Below are positions 45,901-53,798 of a stretch of DNA of 64,000 bases, piece by piece. Within the stretch, counting starts at the first letter, position 1; each line of letters begins with the position of its first letter. The stretch lies in NCBI GenBank assembly GCA_029959605.1, contig JASCOC010000009.1:1-64000 (forward strand), in the 5' to 3' direction. A program made the position numbers and the translations under genes. The stretch is from Lysobacteraceae bacterium PS02340. GTDB taxonomy: Bacteria; Pseudomonadota; Gammaproteobacteria; Xanthomonadales; Xanthomonadaceae. A model generated the notes under the pieces. The model saw only the letters and a list, made by a program, of their open reading frames with translations. It had not been told where the DNA came from and searched no databases.

Positions 45901-46544
45901 GCGCCGACGGCGACGGCATCGTTGGCGGTCGCACGCGACGACCAGCCCAGCGCCGTCGACGTCCCGCCGCTGGCTTCGGTCGCCGCGCCGAGCGCGATCG
46001 CACCGAAACCGGTGGCCTGCGCGCCGTCGGACTCGCCGAAATCGCTGCCGAAGAACGTGCCGCCGATGGCGATCGCGCCGGTGGAACTGGCCAGCGAACT
46101 GTCGCCCATGGCGATGGCCGCCGAACTGGTGGAGCGGGCGCGACTGCCGATGGCGACGGCATCGCCGCCGCTCGCATCGGCGCGCGGACCGGCTGCGATG
46201 GAGCGCGCGCCGGTGGCGCTGGCATCGTCGCTGCCGTCCTGTGCGCCGTTGACGGCGAAGTAGTACGCGGCCGCATCCAGCGAATAGGCCGCGACGACGC
46301 GGTCGTACTCGGTTGCATTTACATCGGCGTCGCCATCGGGATCGGTGGCCTCGGACGTTGCGGTGTCGCGCGCGTCGTCGGCGGGCACTGCGTCGGATGC
46401 GGCGCCCGCGACGGGCGCGGGCGCTGCCTGCGGCGCGGCGAAGGCATGACCCGACAGGGCCAGCAGCAGGGCTGCCGACAGCAGACCTGGGCGCAACGTG
46501 CGCCGGGCGGTGAGGCGGGAAGAAGGAGTGCGCGGCATGGACAT
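42966..46544 (-). CDS. YadA-like trimeric autotransporter adhesin
   Basis: 1192 residues. The signal peptide ends ALSGHAFAA. The passenger is built from YadA-head repeats of the type xAIAIGxxAxA, each head closed by a neck (DGVDATDAVNKRQLDAVI and similar). A 373-residue unit occurs twice in tandem. After a short coiled-coil stalk comes the C-terminal trimeric membrane anchor (VDKIGAMGTAMSQMAVNS to the final GGGFSW). It should sit in the outer membrane as a trimer and bind surfaces or hosts. ATG 46544 has GGAAG at 7 nt. A long open frame on the other strand is an artefact. Confidence 0.92.
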   Translation of the reverse strand: MSMPRTPSSRLTARRTLRPGLLSAALLLALSGHAFAAPQAAPAPVAGAASDAVPADDARDTATSEATDPDGDADVNATEYDRVVAAYSLDAAAYYFAVNGAQDGSDDASATGARSIAAGPRADASGGDAVAIGSRARSTSSAAIAMGDSSLASSTGAIAIGGTFFGSDFGESDGAQATGFGAIALGAATEASGGTSTALGWSSRATANDAVAVGATAFSDAAGAIAVGRAATATEVEAIAIGYGAQATGFGAMSMGAYANATGFAGIALGSDARAPGNGGIAMGDGALAAGQQSVAIGASNAGVPTQANGLGSTTVGAASWALSDYATAIGFDSHADATRSLAAGANALALATDASAIGSGSYASAEYATAVGATSAAWGIGATALGSGAFALEENSLALGYNASATSINSVALGAASVADRDNVVSIGSVDGERQLVNLADGVDATDAVNKRQLDAVIAAGSEAQAYFSANGADDGSDVASATGARSVAAGPRADASGGDAVAIGSRARSTSSASIAMGDSSMASATGAIAIGGTFFGSEFGESDGAQATGFGAIALGAATEASGGTSTALGWSSRATANDAVAVGATAFSDAAGAIAVGRAATATEIEAIAIGYGAQASNFGATSLGAYANATGFAALAIGSDARAPGNGGIAMGDGALAAGQQSVAIGASNAGVPTQANGLGSTTVGAASWALSDYATAIGFDSHADATRSLAAGANALALASEASALGAGSYASAEYATAVGATSAAWGIGATAIGSGAFALEESSLAIGYNASATAINSVALGAASVADRDNVVSIGDVGSERQLVNVADGVFATDAVNKGQLDTAIATVGGDVGALDAAAVKYDDVANKDTVTFAGAGGTTLRNVADGALASGSLDAVNGGQVFGVGTAFAQALGGGATMTAAGFAGPSYTIQGSSFGSVGDAFGAVDSQFDAIRARFDAIGTGGAVPVGTGDGLAIGSGSVATTANSTAVGSNAQAGSGGTAIGAGAVASADGSVAIGQGSVADAANTVSVGSAGNQRRVTHVADGVAASDAATVGQVQSSATASRTYADAGDTRTLADAKAHATAGDTATLNSARSYTDDVFARALNRSDFDAFRTSVDDRFQRVDRRVDKIGAMGTAMSQMAVNSAGLSGANRIGVGVGQQGGEEALAIGYQRAFRDNRASVSIGGSMSGSESSVGVGGGFSW
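44026..46263 (-). repeat. Tandem 1119-bp duplication inside the adhesin gene
   Basis: Landmarks recur exactly 1119 bp apart: the GAAGTAG block at 46257 and 45138, the CTCGCATCGG block at 46171 and 45052, and GTCGAGCTGG at 45177 and 44058. The unit is in frame (373 codons). The copies have drifted by scattered substitutions, so the duplication is not brand new. Confidence 0.9.
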
Positions 46545-46706
46545 CGTCTGGCTTCCGGTGGCGGCGGGATGACGGCGCCGTGACAGGCGCTGGGTCCCCG
46601 ATCTAAGCCGGTGCGATGGCGGTCGCTCAATGCACCGGAACTCTCCTCCGACTTACACTCGACTCTCATCTGCAGTCGGGGCGTCGCCCCGGGACACGTC
46701 ATCCGC

Positions 46707-48071
46707 ATGTCGCACGCGTCGCCCCTCGTCGCCCCCGGCCGTCGCCTGGCGGCATGGCTGCGCCGGGTGCCGATCTCCGATCCCGTCGACCGCCGCAACG
46801 CGCCTGCGCTGCAGGTGCTGCTGCTGTTCCTCGGTATCGAGATTCCGCTCAACAAGGGCTATCACCTGCTCAGCGGGCACGTGTCGATGACCGGCCCGCG
46901 GCTGTTCGTGGATCTGGGCACCGACGTCGCGATCGCCGGCGCGGCGTTCTTCGCGGTCTGGATGATCCGGCGCGGTCGCCTGCGCCAGGGCATCGCCGCA
47001 TTCCTGACGATCCTGATGAGCTGCGCGGTCGCGGCGAACATCGCGTTCGGCTACCAGCTGCAGGCCTTCGATCCGTATCCGATGGTGATGCTGACCACGG
47101 CGGCGCTGGTGATCGGGCGCCGCGCGCTGTGGATCGTCTACGCCTGCATTCCGGTCGTGTTCGCGCTGGGCATGGCCAGCCCGTGGGGCCTGGGTCCGGC
47201 ACGCAGCGGCAGCGCGTTCCAGAACCTGCCGTCGCTGGCCTTCAGTTACCTGATGATCGCCATCGTGCTCGACCGCACCGTGGCCGCGCTGCGCGAAACC
47301 CTGTGGAAAGCGCAACGCAGCGCCCAGCAGCTGCGCGAGCAGATGATCGAACGCGAGCGCATGCGCGAACGCATGCTGCACATGCAGAAGATCGAATCGG
47401 TCGGCCATCTGGCCAGCGGCGTGTCGCACGATTTCAACAACGTGCTCGGCGCGATCGTCGGCTACACCGCCGAGCGGCACCGCCTGGACGAACTCGATTT
47501 CGATCCCGAACCCGACGCGCGCCGCATGGGCGACGCGCTGGAGGGCATCGAACTCGCCGCGCAGCGCGGCATCGCGCTCAGCCGCAAGCTGCTGAGCTTC
47601 AGCCGGCGCGAACTCGCGGTGCCGGCGCGCTTCGACGCGGCGCAGGCACTCGCCGATCTGATGCCGATGCTGCGGCAGCTGTTCGACGGCCGCGTCGACG
47701 TCGTGCTCGACCTGCCCGACACGCCGGTGCCGGTGTTCCTCGACCGCAGCCAGCTCGATCTGGTGATGCTCAACTTCGCCGCCAACGCGCGCGATGCGAT
47801 GCCCGGCGGCGGGCGCTTCGGCGTCACCCTGCGCGACACCGGTGACGGCTGGGCGCGCATCGTCGTCACCGACACCGGCCAGGGCATGCCGCCCGAGGTG
47901 ATGCGTCAGGCCTTCGAGCCGTTCTTCACCACCAAGCCCGCCGGTGAGGGCACGGGCCTGGGGCTGGCCGTGGCGCGGGAAATGACGCAGGAAGCGGGCG
48001 GCACGCTGACGGTCGACAGCGCGCCCGGCCACGGCACGCGCTTCACCCTGCAATTGCCGCGCGTGATCTGA
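46707..48071 (+). CDS. Membrane sensor histidine kinase
   Basis: 454 residues. About six N-terminal membrane helices (residues 35-210) lead to a coiled linker rich in RERMRERMLHMQK. The H-box is GVSHDFNNVLGAIVGYT, and the ATPase motifs are NFAANARDAMPGGG, VTDTGQGMP, EPFFTTK and GTGLGLAVA. HDFNN and this ATPase form are typical of HisKA kinases related to hybrid or NtrB-like families. It converges on a response regulator gene 75 bp away, its likely partner. Ligand unknown. Confidence 0.87.
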   Translation: MSHASPLVAPGRRLAAWLRRVPISDPVDRRNAPALQVLLLFLGIEIPLNKGYHLLSGHVSMTGPRLFVDLGTDVAIAGAAFFAVWMIRRGRLRQGIAAFLTILMSCAVAANIAFGYQLQAFDPYPMVMLTTAALVIGRRALWIVYACIPVVFALGMASPWGLGPARSGSAFQNLPSLAFSYLMIAIVLDRTVAALRETLWKAQRSAQQLREQMIERERMRERMLHMQKIESVGHLASGVSHDFNNVLGAIVGYTAERHRLDELDFDPEPDARRMGDALEGIELAAQRGIALSRKLLSFSRRELAVPARFDAAQALADLMPMLRQLFDGRVDVVLDLPDTPVPVFLDRSQLDLVMLNFAANARDAMPGGGRFGVTLRDTGDGWARIVVTDTGQGMPPEVMRQAFEPFFTTKPAGEGTGLGLAVAREMTQEAGGTLTVDSAPGHGTRFTLQLPRVI

Positions 48072-48146
48072 GCGCCTGTTCGAGGGCCGTCGCGAGCGCC
48101 GCCAGCCGGCACGCGCAGCAGGAGATCGAACGGGTTCCGGGCGGGC

Positions 48147-48878
48147 TCAGCCGCCCGGGCGCAGCACGTAGCCTTCGCCGCGCACCGCATCCAGCGGCAG
48201 CGCCAGTCCGGTGCGGTCGAGCACCTTGCGCCGCAGACGGTGCAGCAGCACGTCGAGCCGGTGCGGGTCGGCGCCGCTTTCATCGCGTGCACGACCGGGC
48301 GCGGCGTCGAGCATGGCCTCGCGCGTGACCAGCCGGTCGCGCTGCGCCCACAGCATCTGCAACACGTGGCGCTCCGAGCCGGTGAGCGCCATCGACTGGC
48401 CGTTCGGCGCGAACAGGCACCAGCCGTCGGGCTGCAGTTGCCAGCCCTCGTCGACCACCTGCGGCGTGCGCGACAGCCGCCGCGCGAGGCTGAAGATCGT
48501 CGCGGCGAGGATGTCGATCTCGACCGGCTTGACCAGATAGGCATCCGCGCCGCCGCTCAGGCCGCGCAGCCGGTCGGGCGGCTCGCCGCGTCCACTGAGG
48601 ATCACGATGCCCAGTCCCGGATGCGCGGCCTGCAGCGACTGGGTCACGGTGAAGCCGTCGCTGTCGGGCAGGCCGATGTCGAGCACCACGATGTCGACCG
48701 GCGCCTGCGGCAACAGCGCCGCGAGCGCGGCGGCGGTGCGCAATGGACGCACGTCGAGGCCGTGCCGGCGCAGCCCGGGCACCAGCACGCGATCGCGCAG
48801 GACGTCGTCGTCCTCGAGCAGGGCGACGCACAGGGGACGGTCCGCGCCGCCGTGGTCTGGCGATGGATCGGTAGGCAT
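48147..48878 (-). CDS. OmpR/PhoB-type response regulator
   Basis: 243 residues. Receiver domain: acidic pocket LLEDDDVLRD, phospho-Asp in IVVLDIGLPDSDG and Lys in YLVKPVEI. The C-terminal winged helix is LTGSERHVLQMLWAQRDRLVTREAML and LDVLLHRLRRKVLDRTG, with the wing VRGEGYVLRPGG. Transcribed toward the histidine kinase gene, which it probably serves. Targets unknown. Confidence 0.9.
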   Translation of the reverse strand: MPTDPSPDHGGADRPLCVALLEDDDVLRDRVLVPGLRRHGLDVRPLRTAAALAALLPQAPVDIVVLDIGLPDSDGFTVTQSLQAAHPGLGIVILSGRGEPPDRLRGLSGGADAYLVKPVEIDILAATIFSLARRLSRTPQVVDEGWQLQPDGWCLFAPNGQSMALTGSERHVLQMLWAQRDRLVTREAMLDAAPGRARDESGADPHRLDVLLHRLRRKVLDRTGLALPLDAVRGEGYVLRPGG

Positions 48879-49058
48879 GGACGGCGGTGGGACGGGCGGT
48901 GCGATGGCGATGTTCCGGAGTGCGGGCGGGCCGGATCGGCCGCCCTTGCAGCGACGTCAGCTTGTCCCCGCGCCCGCGTGCTGGCAAGCGTACGCACGCA
49001 CGCGGCAGTGGGATGCACACGCGCGCACGTGCCGTGATCGGCCGTTCGACACCGCAGG

Positions 49059-49074
49059 AAAACTATCGTCTGAA
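49059..49074. promoter_or_regulatory. Motif shared with the TonB-receptor promoter
   Basis: AAAACTATCGTCTGAA, 67 bp before the CitE-like start. The TonB receptor region has AAAACTGTCGTTTGAA at 53586, 14 of 16 identical, each preceded by GCA a few bases upstream. Candidate binding site for the cluster's LysR regulator, or a common promoter element. Confidence 0.5.
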
Positions 49075-49141
49075 ACTCGCAGCGGCGACTTTTTCCGCGG
49101 TGTCCTTCGCGCACACTGCCTCCCGCAACTCGGGAGGGCCG

Positions 49142-50020
49142 ATGCGCAGCAAACTGTTCGTGCCGGGCGTGCGCCCGGACCTGTTCGGCAAGGCCTGGAA
49201 CGGCCAGGCCGATGCGGTCTCGTTCGATCTCGAGGACGCCGTCGCCGACGCGCGCAAGGCCGAAGCGCGCGTCAACGTCGCCGCGTTCCTGCAGGCGCAG
49301 ACGCGCGGCGCGAGGGCGCCATTGGCGATCGTGCGGACCAATGCACCGGACTCGCCCGAGTACGAGGCCGACCTCGCCGCCGTGCTGCCGGCTGCGCCCG
49401 ATCTGATCAATCTGCCGAAGACCGACAGCGCCGACGACGTGCGCGCGGCCGTCGCGCGGATCGAAACGCAGGAAGCCGCGCTCGGCCTCGCGCCGTCGGC
49501 CGGCCTGCTGCTCAACATCGAAACCCCGCGCGCGCTGCGCAATGCCGCGGCGATCGCCAACGCGCATCCGCGTGTGGCCGGTCTGCAGCTGGGCCTCGGT
49601 GATCTGTTCGAACCCGGCGGCATCCATCGCGTGCCGGCGCACGTGCAGGCGGTGATGCTGCAGGTCGCGCTGGCCGCGGCCGAAGCCGGCGTGTTCGCCT
49701 GCGACGGCGCCTGGACCGATCTCGGCGACGACGTGGGATTCGAGCGCGAAGCACGCCTTGCCCGGCAGCTCGGCTTCGTCGGCAAGAGCTGCATCCATCC
49801 ACGCCAGGTGCCGCTGGCGCATGCGGTATTCGCCGTCGATGCCGACGAGCTGGCCCGTGCCCGACGCATCGTCGACGGCGCTGCCGACGCACGCCGCGAA
49901 GGACGCGCGGTCTGCGTCGTCGACGGCCGCATGATCGATGCGCCCTATCTGCGCCGCGCCGAACGCGTGCTGGCCCAAGGCCGGCGCGACGCGCGCGCCG
50001 ACGGGGCATCGCCGACATGA
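49142..50020 (+). CDS. CitE/HpcH-type lyase (citrate-lyase beta-like)
   Basis: 292-residue TIM-barrel enzyme that cleaves or forms 2- or 3-hydroxyacyl-CoA esters. Motifs: MRSKLFVPGVRPDLFGKA, the metal site SFDLEDAVADARKAEAR, a helix with LLLNIETPRALRNAAAI, LGLGDLFEPGG, and GKSCIHPRQV. It is close to stand-alone CitE-like proteins acting on malyl- or citramalyl-CoA. First gene of the co-directional cluster, with a CaiB-type CoA transferase 13 kb downstream as a possible partner. ATG 49142 has GGGAGG upstream. Confidence 0.83.
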   Translation: MRSKLFVPGVRPDLFGKAWNGQADAVSFDLEDAVADARKAEARVNVAAFLQAQTRGARAPLAIVRTNAPDSPEYEADLAAVLPAAPDLINLPKTDSADDVRAAVARIETQEAALGLAPSAGLLLNIETPRALRNAAAIANAHPRVAGLQLGLGDLFEPGGIHRVPAHVQAVMLQVALAAAEAGVFACDGAWTDLGDDVGFEREARLARQLGFVGKSCIHPRQVPLAHAVFAVDADELARARRIVDGAADARREGRAVCVVDGRMIDAPYLRRAERVLAQGRRDARADGASPT

Positions 50021-50082
50021 GTCTTCGCGTCCCGACGGCACGCCGCGAGCTCGCGCGCACGCCCGACACCGGAATCACCCGC

Positions 50083-52494
50083 ATGCCGAATCCCTTCCTG
50101 CGCCGTCTGCTGCAGACCGCGACCCTGCTGTGCCTGTCGCTGCTCGCGCCGCTGGTCGCCCAGGCGCAGAGCCTGACGACCGTCGACGGTCGCGATCTGC
50201 CCGCGCTGCCGTCTCCCGCGAACGTGCAGGCGCTGTTCGTGCTCGATGACCAGCCGCTGGTGCTCGCCGCCGATCGCGCGTGGGTGCTCGCGCAGGACGG
50301 CACGGCCTGGCGTCCGCTCGCGATGCCCGACGCACTCCTGGGTGCGTCCATCGTGTCGAGCGCCACCGGCGCGGGCCGCGCGTTCGTGCTGGCGGGCGCC
50401 GATGGACGCGTCGCGCGACCGGTCGCACTCACGTGGCGCAACGACACGCTGGTCGCGCAGCCTTTGGCCGAATTGCCCGAAACGTTGCAGCAGCCGCAGG
50501 CCGCGGTCCTCGGCGACACGCTCCATGTCGCCGGCCTTGCCGCCGACGGAAGCACGCGCCTCGTGACGCTGGCGCTGACTGCGGCGCCGGACGCTGCGAC
50601 CTGGCGCACGATGGATGTCTGGCCCGGCGGGGCCGCGCCGGTGACCTTGGCTGCGCAACGCGCGGGCCTGTATCTGACCAGCGCCGACGGCCACATGCGC
50701 CGCTGGGTCGCCGATGGTGGATGGAGCGATCGTGGCCGTGTGCCGGGTGCGGTGCAGGCGGGTGTCGCCCGGTCCATCGGCCAGGCGCACATCCTGTACC
50801 TCGTGCGGGGCGCGCCCGGCGCGGCGGCGGATCTGCGGCTGTTCCACACCATCACCGATTCCTGGGCATCGCTGCCGGCGACGCTGTCGGGCGATCCGCG
50901 TCTGGCCACCGGCTGGCGTAACGGCCTGCTGTGGGCCGCCGGCGACGGCGCGCAGCTGCGCCTGCACAGCGAAACCCTGCGCTCGGGCCAGCATCTGCTG
51001 CACTGGATCGACTGGCTGGTGATCGTGGTCTATCTGGTCGCGATGCTCGGCATCGGCGGCTATTTCTATCTGCGCGGCCAGAAGGGATCGGAAGCCGAGT
51101 TCTTCATGGGCGGCCGCAGCATCCCGTTCTGGGCCGCGGGCGTGAGCCTCTACGCGACCAACACCAGCTCGATCAGCTTCATCGCCATTCCCGCCAAGGC
51201 CTACGAGACCAACTGGCAGTACCTGACCAACAATCTGGTGGCGGTGCTGGGCCTGATGTTCGTCGCGGTGTGGATCGTGCCGCTGCTGCGCCGGCTGGAT
51301 CTGATGTCGGTGTTCTCGTATCTGGAGACGCGCTTCCATCCGGCGATCCGCATGCTCGCCAGCGCGCTGGCGATCCTGATGCAGATCGGCAGCCGGCTCA
51401 GCGTGATCCTGTTCCTGCCCGCGCTGGCGATCGCCACGATCACCGGCCTCGATGTGGTGTGGAGCATCATGATCATGGGCGGCTTCACCATCATCTACAC
51501 GGTGATGGGCGGCATGCGCGCGGTGGTGTGGACCGACTTCGTGCAGGTGTTCGTGAAGATGGGGGGCGCGGTGTTCGCGATCATCTTCATCCTGATGTCG
51601 CTGGGCGGCGATCTCGACGCGGTGCGCGAAGCGGTCGTCGTGCAGGACAAGACCAAGCTGCTCGACTTCAGTTTCGATCTCACCAAGGCGACGGTCTGGG
51701 GCTTCATCTTCCTCGTCGTGTTCGACGTCGTGCTGACCTTCCCCAAGGACCAGGTGCTGATGCAGCGCTCGCTGGCGACCAAATCCGACAAGGAGGCGGG
51801 TCGCTCGATCTGGGTGTTCGCGGCGATCATGATTCCCGGCGGGTTCGTGTTCTATTCCATCGGCACCGCGCTGTGGATGTATTACCGGCAGAATCCCGAA
51901 AGGCTCGATCCGCTGCTGCCGATCGACGCGACGTTCCCGCTCTTCATCGCCGCCGAGCTGCCGGTCGGCGTGACCGGCCTGATCATCGCCGGCATCTTCG
52001 CCGCGGCGATGTCGACGCTGTCGAGCATCATCAACAGCGTTGCGACGCTGCTGTCGGTGGACTTCTACGACCGCCTCGCGAAGACGCCGACCGAGCGCGG
52101 CAGCGTGCGCTTCGCCGAATGGATGACCGTCGTCGTCGGCCTCATCGGCATGGGGCTGGCACTGCTGCTGTCGCGCTTCGACATCCACTCGCTGTTCGAC
52201 GTGTCGATCGAACTGGCCGGCCTGCTGGGCGGTGGCTTCGCCGGTGCGTACACGCTGGGCATGTTCACCCGTCGCGCGAACTCGCAGGGCGTGGCGATCG
52301 GCATCGGCGGCGCGATCGTGCTGACCACCCTGGCGTGGTCGTTCGACCTCGTGCACCCGTACTTCTATCTCGGCATCTCGATCATGCTGTGCATCGTGAT
52401 CGGCTATCTGGCGAGCCTGCTGTTCCCGCCGACGCAGCGCTCGCTCGAAGGCCTGACGATCCACGACCGCAAGACGCCGATCGAAGCGGTCTGA
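50083..52494 (+). CDS. Sodium:solute symporter with exported N-terminal propeller-like domain
   Basis: About 803 residues. A signal peptide (LLQTATLLCLSLLAPLVAQAQ) leads into ~290 residues of beta-rich, kelch-like repeats with recurring short motifs such as ADRAWVLAQDGTAW and LYLTSADG. About 13 membrane helices of the SSS family follow, from DWLVIVVYLVAMLGIGGYF, with the typical FMGGRSIPFWAAGVSL and NTSSISF. Such fusions resemble sugar-acid/sialate transporters in which the propeller is mutarotase-like. An earlier ATG at 50017 overlaps the lyase stop as ATGA and may be the true start. Confidence 0.85.
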   Translation: MPNPFLRRLLQTATLLCLSLLAPLVAQAQSLTTVDGRDLPALPSPANVQALFVLDDQPLVLAADRAWVLAQDGTAWRPLAMPDALLGASIVSSATGAGRAFVLAGADGRVARPVALTWRNDTLVAQPLAELPETLQQPQAAVLGDTLHVAGLAADGSTRLVTLALTAAPDAATWRTMDVWPGGAAPVTLAAQRAGLYLTSADGHMRRWVADGGWSDRGRVPGAVQAGVARSIGQAHILYLVRGAPGAAADLRLFHTITDSWASLPATLSGDPRLATGWRNGLLWAAGDGAQLRLHSETLRSGQHLLHWIDWLVIVVYLVAMLGIGGYFYLRGQKGSEAEFFMGGRSIPFWAAGVSLYATNTSSISFIAIPAKAYETNWQYLTNNLVAVLGLMFVAVWIVPLLRRLDLMSVFSYLETRFHPAIRMLASALAILMQIGSRLSVILFLPALAIATITGLDVVWSIMIMGGFTIIYTVMGGMRAVVWTDFVQVFVKMGGAVFAIIFILMSLGGDLDAVREAVVVQDKTKLLDFSFDLTKATVWGFIFLVVFDVVLTFPKDQVLMQRSLATKSDKEAGRSIWVFAAIMIPGGFVFYSIGTALWMYYRQNPERLDPLLPIDATFPLFIAAELPVGVTGLIIAGIFAAAMSTLSSIINSVATLLSVDFYDRLAKTPTERGSVRFAEWMTVVVGLIGMGLALLLSRFDIHSLFDVSIELAGLLGGGFAGAYTLGMFTRRANSQGVAIGIGGAIVLTTLAWSFDLVHPYFYLGISIMLCIVIGYLASLLFPPTQRSLEGLTIHDRKTPIEAV

Positions 52495-52616
52495 GCACGA
52501 CCCCTGCCGTCCGGCAGGGGCGCGGCGCCGGCGGCCGGGCTACTGTCGCGCCACGCCCGGTCCACGGCCGTCCACCGACGGCCCCGCGCGCACCGCCAGG
52601 TCATGCGAAGGAGCGC

Positions 52617-53540
52617 ATGCCGCCGGCACGGAGACGATTCTTGGACACCCAGTTCCTCTACACCTTCGTCAACGTCGTCGACCGGGGCTCGATGGCCGCC
52701 GCGGCCCGTTTCCTCAACATCACGCCGGCGGCGGTCGCCCAGCAGATCCGCACGCTGGAGCGCGAACTCGGCGTCGGCCTGATCGCGCGCGCCGGTCGCA
52801 CCGTCTGCGTGACCGAGGAAGGCGCGCGCATCCTGCAGCGCACGCGCGACCTGCTGCGCGACGTGTCGGACCTGCGCAGCGTCGCCAACGATCGCGCGGT
52901 CGCCGGCGAACTGCGACTGGGCGCGTGTCCGACCGCGCTGGCCGGCATGCTGCCCGACGTGCTCGCGCGCATGGTCACCACGCTGCCGCAGATCAACGTC
53001 TTCATCAAACCCGGCTACTCGGCCGAGCTCTACACCGAGGTGGAGCAGGGCAACCTCGATGCGGCGATCGTGCTGCAGGCGCCGTTCGCGCTGCCCAAGA
53101 CGTGCAACTGGGAAGTGCTGCGCGAGGAGCCGCTGGTGGTGCTGGCGCCGCAGCACATGGCGCATCGCGATCCGCACGAGCTGCTGTCGAGCGAACCGCT
53201 GATCCGCTACGACCGCCACCAGTGGGGGGGCCGCCAGGCCGACGACTATCTGCGCCGCGTCGGCATCACGCCGCGCGAGCGCTTCGAACTCAACGCGCTC
53301 AACGCGATCGCGGTGATGGTCGATCGCGGCCTCGGCGTGTCGCTTGTGCCCGACTGGGCGCAACCCTGGCCGGCCGGCGTGCGGCTCGCGCGCATTCCAC
53401 TGCCCGAGCCCGCGGAGCCGCGCCGCATCGGCATCGTCTGGTCGAATGCCAGCGTGCGCAGCCGGCTCGTGACGGCCCTGCGCGAGGAGTGCCGCGCGAC
53501 GGCGCGTCGCCATGTCGACGAAGCCGCGATGCGCGAGTGA
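52617..53540 (+). CDS. LysR-type transcriptional regulator
   Basis: 307 residues. The N-terminal winged helix has LDTQFLYTFVNVVDRGSMAAAARFLNIT-type sequence and PAAVAQQIRTLERELGVGL. The effector domain begins near GELRLGACPTALAGMLPDVL. ATG 52617 is preceded by GAAGGAG at a close, good distance. It sits inside the catabolic cluster between the transporter and TonB receptor and probably controls both. The motif at 49059 and 53586 is a candidate site. Confidence 0.9.
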   Translation: MPPARRRFLDTQFLYTFVNVVDRGSMAAAARFLNITPAAVAQQIRTLERELGVGLIARAGRTVCVTEEGARILQRTRDLLRDVSDLRSVANDRAVAGELRLGACPTALAGMLPDVLARMVTTLPQINVFIKPGYSAELYTEVEQGNLDAAIVLQAPFALPKTCNWEVLREEPLVVLAPQHMAHRDPHELLSSEPLIRYDRHQWGGRQADDYLRRVGITPRERFELNALNAIAVMVDRGLGVSLVPDWAQPWPAGVRLARIPLPEPAEPRRIGIVWSNASVRSRLVTALREECRATARRHVDEAAMRE

Positions 53541-53545
53541 TCGAT

Positions 53546-53558
53546 GCTGCATAGCAGC
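53546..53558. promoter_or_regulatory. Short palindrome downstream of the LysR gene
   Basis: GCTGC-ATA-GCAGC, a few bases after the lysR stop and 28 bp before the shared motif. It has no T-run, so it is more likely an operator half-site or weak stem than a terminator. Confidence 0.3.
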
Positions 53559-53585
53559 AAACATTTTGTGCGATCGCAGGCAATA

Positions 53586-53601
53586 AAAACTGTCGTTTGA
53601 A
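53586..53601. promoter_or_regulatory. Motif shared with the CitE-like promoter
   Basis: AAAACTGTCGTTTGAA within the unusually A+T-rich part of the 258-bp gap before the TonB receptor. It differs from 49059-49074 by two substitutions. The remaining gap to 53798 shows no gene. Confidence 0.5.
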
Positions 53602-53798
53602 CATAGGTGCAGGCGGTTCATCCGCACCCTGCGCGCACCTAACCTTCGCCGCAACGTACCGGAAACGCGAGTGGGGAGGCGCCGTTCCATGCGAACCCGT
53701 CCTGCCGCATCGATGCGCGATCGCAGCGCCACGTCCACCGGCCGTCCGCACCCCGCCATCGGGGGCCCACGCATCGCACAGCCCGAAGAGAACACACC

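Noticed and set aside
44026-46263. Short repeated strings resembling a CRISPR array
   Set aside because: They encode YadA-head repeats in one continuous frame and have no regular spacer structure.
49945-52464. Minus-strand frame of 839 codons opposite the symporter
   Set aside because: His/Gln/Arg-rich shadow; the opposite strand encodes a well-formed transporter.
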